This document shows, one piece after another, positions 26,772 to 28,658 of a stretch of 28,658 bases of DNA. Source of the stretch: a virus; the IMG/VR virus record IMGVR_UViG_3300049222_000660, positions 1-28,658 of that record; one strand, given 5' to 3'. Every line of letters starts with the position of its first letter. The stretch's first letter is position 1. The position numbers and the translations under genes are program-made. Under the pieces are notes generated by a model, which had not been told where the DNA came from, searched no databases, and saw only the letters and a program-made list of their open reading frames with translations.

Positions 26772-26800
26772 AGTATGGCAGAAAGTTTGGCGATTGTCAA
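26772..26800 (-). promoter_or_regulatory. Leaderless early promoter for the gene at 26764
   Basis: TTGACA, 17 nt ending TCTGC, CATACT, then 7 nt to the ATG. Confidence 0.75.
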
Positions 26801-26823
26801 GCCCTTTTTAAAAAAATATCAAA

Positions 26824-26900
26824 TGGCGGGATAGACGAGACTCGAACTCGCGACCTTCTGCGTGACAGGCAGACACTCTAACCAACTGAGCTACTACCCC
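26824..26900 (-). tRNA. tRNA-Asp (GTC)
   Basis: Full cloverleaf of 77 nt with encoded CCA. Acceptor GGGGTAG/CTATCCC, D loop AGTTGGTT, anticodon arm TCTGC-CTGTCAC-GCAGA with GTC, T arm with GTTCGAGTC, and discriminator G as expected for Asp. It follows tRNA-Ser by 32 nt on the same strand and probably shares its transcript. Confidence 0.95.
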
Positions 26901-26932
26901 GATTATTTGATGAAAAAATTTGTATAATTAAG

Positions 26933-27024
26933 TGGCGGAGAAAGAGGGATTCGAACCCTCGGAAGAACTTTCGTCCTTCAGCAGTTTAGCAAACTACCGC
27001 ATTCGACCACTCTGCCATTTCTCC
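26933..27024 (-). tRNA. tRNA-Ser (GCT)
   Basis: A class II tRNA of 92 nt with encoded CCA. Acceptor GGAGAAA/TTTCTCC, anticodon arm GTAGT-TTGCTAA-ACTGC with GCT, a long variable arm (GGACGAAAGTTCTTCC region), T arm GAGGG-TTCGAAT-CCCTC, discriminator G. It would read AGC/AGT codons. Confidence 0.95.
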
Positions 27025-27042
27025 TCGAAATAACATTACACT

Positions 27043-27255
27043 TTATTTGCCGTAAATATTTGTACAATTAAATTCGGGCGAGTCAGTCCACATTCCTTTA
27101 GCATATTTGCCGTCATTTGTTTTGAGATTGATTGTTGCGTACAAGTGTTCAAGCATTGCCTTGTCATCTTCGCTTTCTTTATTTGATGTTTTATTTTTTG
27201 CAATTATTTTATTTATATCATCTAATATATGATCTATTTCTCTTCTTATGTGCAT
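27043..27255 (-). CDS. Small helical protein (70 aa)
   Basis: MHIRREIDHILDDINKIIAK, a charged linker, MLEHLYATINLKTNDGKYA, ending FNCTNIYGK. The ATG overlaps the upstream TAA (TAATG). It is the last protein gene before the two tRNAs. Confidence 0.6.
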   Translation of the reverse strand: MHIRREIDHILDDINKIIAKNKTSNKESEDDKAMLEHLYATINLKTNDGKYAKGMWTDSPEFNCTNIYGK

Positions 27256-27479
27256 TACTTATTATTGTTTTTTAATTTTATTAAATATTCTTTTAAATTA
27301 TTTGCTTCTATATATGCTCTATCTATATTATCATTCTCTATATGAAAAGATATACTCTCATTACTTGTAATAACATTCTCTGTTTCTTCATCATTAAAAC
27401 AAGAAATATTTTGTTCAATTAATTGTATTATTTCATATGATAAATGCAATACATCTTCATCATTATATTTATTTGCCAT
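27255..27479 (-). CDS. Small acidic helical protein (74 aa)
   Basis: LSYEIIQLIEQNISCFNDEE, then SNESISFHIENDNIDRAYIE. The layout EII...E-x-E-x-x...NxS[IM]xF is shared with the next gene upstream (27469), so they may be distant paralogues. Overlaps that gene by 11 nt. Confidence 0.55.
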   Translation of the reverse strand: MANKYNDEDVLHLSYEIIQLIEQNISCFNDEETENVITSNESISFHIENDNIDRAYIEANNLKEYLIKLKNNNK

Positions 27480-27711
27480 TGTTTACTATGTTATTTAATA
27501 ATTGTAATGTATATTTGGCTTCCCATAATGCTTTTTGTTGCAATGCTTTTGTGGCAGATACCGAATTGACAACCTCCTCGCCTAACTGCATATAAAAATT
27601 CATGCTATTATTGCAGAGATTTATGGTTTCGGCTTGCTCTTTAGATAGTTCGTCTATCTTTGTATTGAATATTTCTATTATTTCAGCACTTATTTTTTGT
27701 AATTCATCCAT
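27469..27711 (-). CDS. Small helical protein (80 aa)
   Basis: ISAEIIEIFNTKIDELSKEQ, then CNNSMNFYMQLGEEV and a long C-terminal helix. Possible distant paralogue of the protein at 27255. The start MDELQ is preferred over an upstream TTG in frame. Confidence 0.55.
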   Translation of the reverse strand: MDELQKISAEIIEIFNTKIDELSKEQAETINLCNNSMNFYMQLGEEVVNSVSATKALQQKALWEAKYTLQLLNNIVNNGK

Positions 27712-27745
27712 TTTTTTATGCAATTAAGTATATTTATTTATTATT

Positions 27746-27952
27746 TTATTTATTTTCTAATGGTGGAACATCAATATCTTGCGTATTATGCAAACTAGAC
27801 TCTGTTACATCCATGCTTTCTTCTAATTTGCAACATTCTTTCTCTAAATCTCGCTTGATTTGTGGTGTTGGGGCGGTTTTCATTGCCTCTTTATACAAAT
27901 TTAGCATTTCATTTTTGTTCATTGGCGGTGGATTATTGATTTTCTCATTCAT
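27746..27952 (-). CDS. Small protein (68 aa), unknown function
   Basis: Pro/Glu/Lys-rich: MNEKINNPPPMNKNEMLNLY, a helix IKRDLEKECCKLEES, and a disordered tail. It is the first gene of the operon that runs through the two tRNAs. Confidence 0.6.
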   Translation of the reverse strand: MNEKINNPPPMNKNEMLNLYKEAMKTAPTPQIKRDLEKECCKLEESMDVTESSLHNTQDIDVPPLENK

Positions 27953-27964
27953 AATATACTATAT

Positions 27965-27993
27965 ACTATACTATAATATAAAACACAAGTCAA
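27965..27993 (-). promoter_or_regulatory. Early promoter for the operon and tRNAs starting at 27952
   Basis: TTGACT, 17 nt, TATAGT, then 12 nt to the ATG. A run of TATAGTAT copies surrounds the -10 box. No other promoter is evident before the tRNAs. Confidence 0.65.
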
Positions 27994-28086
27994 GAATAAA
28001 TGTAAATTATTATAAAATTTTGTAAATAATTGAAAGATAATGACTTATAATATTAATCTGTGAAAATCGTTGGAAATCCATGAGAA

Positions 28087-28503
28087 TTACGCTTGATTGA
28101 TTGCTTCTTGGGCAAGTTGCTCGACTTTACTCTCTTCAACCGCCTTATTTGATAAAATATTTTGTTCAATAAACCTCTCATTATCAGCACTAATTTTATT
28201 AATTTTTTCATGTAATTGCGTTATTTTATTTATTATGTCTTGTATTGTATTAATTTCTTCATCATTTGTTAAACAATCTTCTACCAATTTCTTTAAACAA
28301 TAATCTAATGTACTAGAATAACATATTAAATGCCACTTATATTGTATATTATTTGATGTATTATTTTGTTCAATTAGCTCGTTGTCTTGCTTGCCGTTCC
28401 TTCCATAAGGATTTTTTGCTTTTTGTTTTTGCTTTTTTACTTCAACACACAAGTTTAAACTATCATATCTTCTAATTCTATAATTATTTATTGTAATTTG
28501 CAT
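28087..28503 (-). CDS. Phage protein of unknown function (138 aa)
   Basis: The N-terminal strands ITINNYRIRRYDSLNLCVEV, a basic linker with NPYGRNGK, then YKWHLICYSSTLDYCLKKLVED and two coiled helices. It resembles small phage proteins in which a short beta hairpin describes a row or cell value and a W/Y-x-x-x...L-x-x-C/A-L helix follows, but no function is known. A-rich leader before the ATG. Confidence 0.6.
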   Translation of the reverse strand: MQITINNYRIRRYDSLNLCVEVKKQKQKAKNPYGRNGKQDNELIEQNNTSNNIQYKWHLICYSSTLDYCLKKLVEDCLTNDEEINTIQDIINKITQLHEKINKISADNERFIEQNILSNKAVEESKVEQLAQEAINQA

Positions 28504-28658
28504 TATTTTTTATTTGTTTTAAATTTATAATCGAATGTATTATTTTATATATTTAAGTCGGGCAACCCACTTTCACCCATTTTACCCCACATTTTAATAT
28601 TTTTTATTATTATTTTTATTTTATATTTTACTATACTAATATTCTTATTATATTGTAT
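28504..28658. other. AT-rich right edge without a gene
   Basis: No gene beyond a 15-codon frame on the minus strand. ACCCA/ACCCC copies (28,567-28,592) stand out in very AT-rich sequence; on the minus strand they make three G-runs. Confidence 0.4.

Noticed and set aside
28556-28610. G-quadruplex on the minus strand near the right edge
   Set aside because: Only three runs of three or more G can be found, so a four-run quadruplex is not supported.

Overview
The window is part of the genome of a tailed double-stranded DNA phage (Caudoviricetes, probably T4-like/myovirus-like), AT-rich, with very short spacers and many genes under 100 codons. The evidence is a large terminase, a prohead protease-scaffold protein, a PhoH ATPase, a phage sigma factor, tail-appendage-like proteins, two clear tRNAs, and small families known mainly from phages (GP88-like, DUF932-like and several conserved unknowns). 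The host cannot be named. Early promoters look like ordinary sigma70 sites, and Shine-Dalgarno sequences are rare.

Layout. (1) 1-12,000: late/structural region, mostly minus strand. In transcription order it holds PhoH, a LamG-like structural protein, an unknown, a tail-fibre-like protein, a small conserved protein, a holin-like/lipoprotein/GAF group, a zinc-ribbon protein, a sigma factor, a terminase-operon protein with a duplicated repeat, a beta-helix protein, a C2H2-ERCC4 nuclease, TerL and the protease-scaffold protein, which runs off the left edge. Three small plus-strand genes interrupt it. Operon heads here carry a TATA-like motif (about GTGTATTATATA) almost touching the start codon; the adjacent sigma factor is the obvious candidate to read it. 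(2) 12,000-12,346: divergent switch region with a G-rich tract, C-tracts and a 14-bp palindrome. (3) 12,347-17,831: plus-strand early region of about twenty very small genes, most with their own TTGAC promoter whose -10 box ends 5-8 nt before the ATG, so mRNAs should be leaderless. (4) 17,832-18,012: convergent junction with a TATTTG-rich array. (5) 18,013-28,503: minus-strand early region of small genes, a tRNA-like gene, tRNA-Asp, tRNA-Ser and a candidate structured non-coding RNA.

The most striking non-coding feature is a family of ten intergenic elements of about 80 bp (plus two half-copies) between 12.2 and 23.8 kb. Each has a terminator-like core flanked by two palindromes built from GTAAGTYGTTG / CAACRACTTAC, and most lie just upstream of an early promoter. 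They resemble the mobile promoter-stem-loop cassettes (PeSLs) described in T4-type phages, but the sequence and three-part structure may be new. A second unusual feature is a set of three peptides of 23-27 residues, each a single membrane segment, each starting on a GTG or ATG that overlaps the stop codon of the gene before it.

All functional calls come from motifs recognised by eye; no database search was run.
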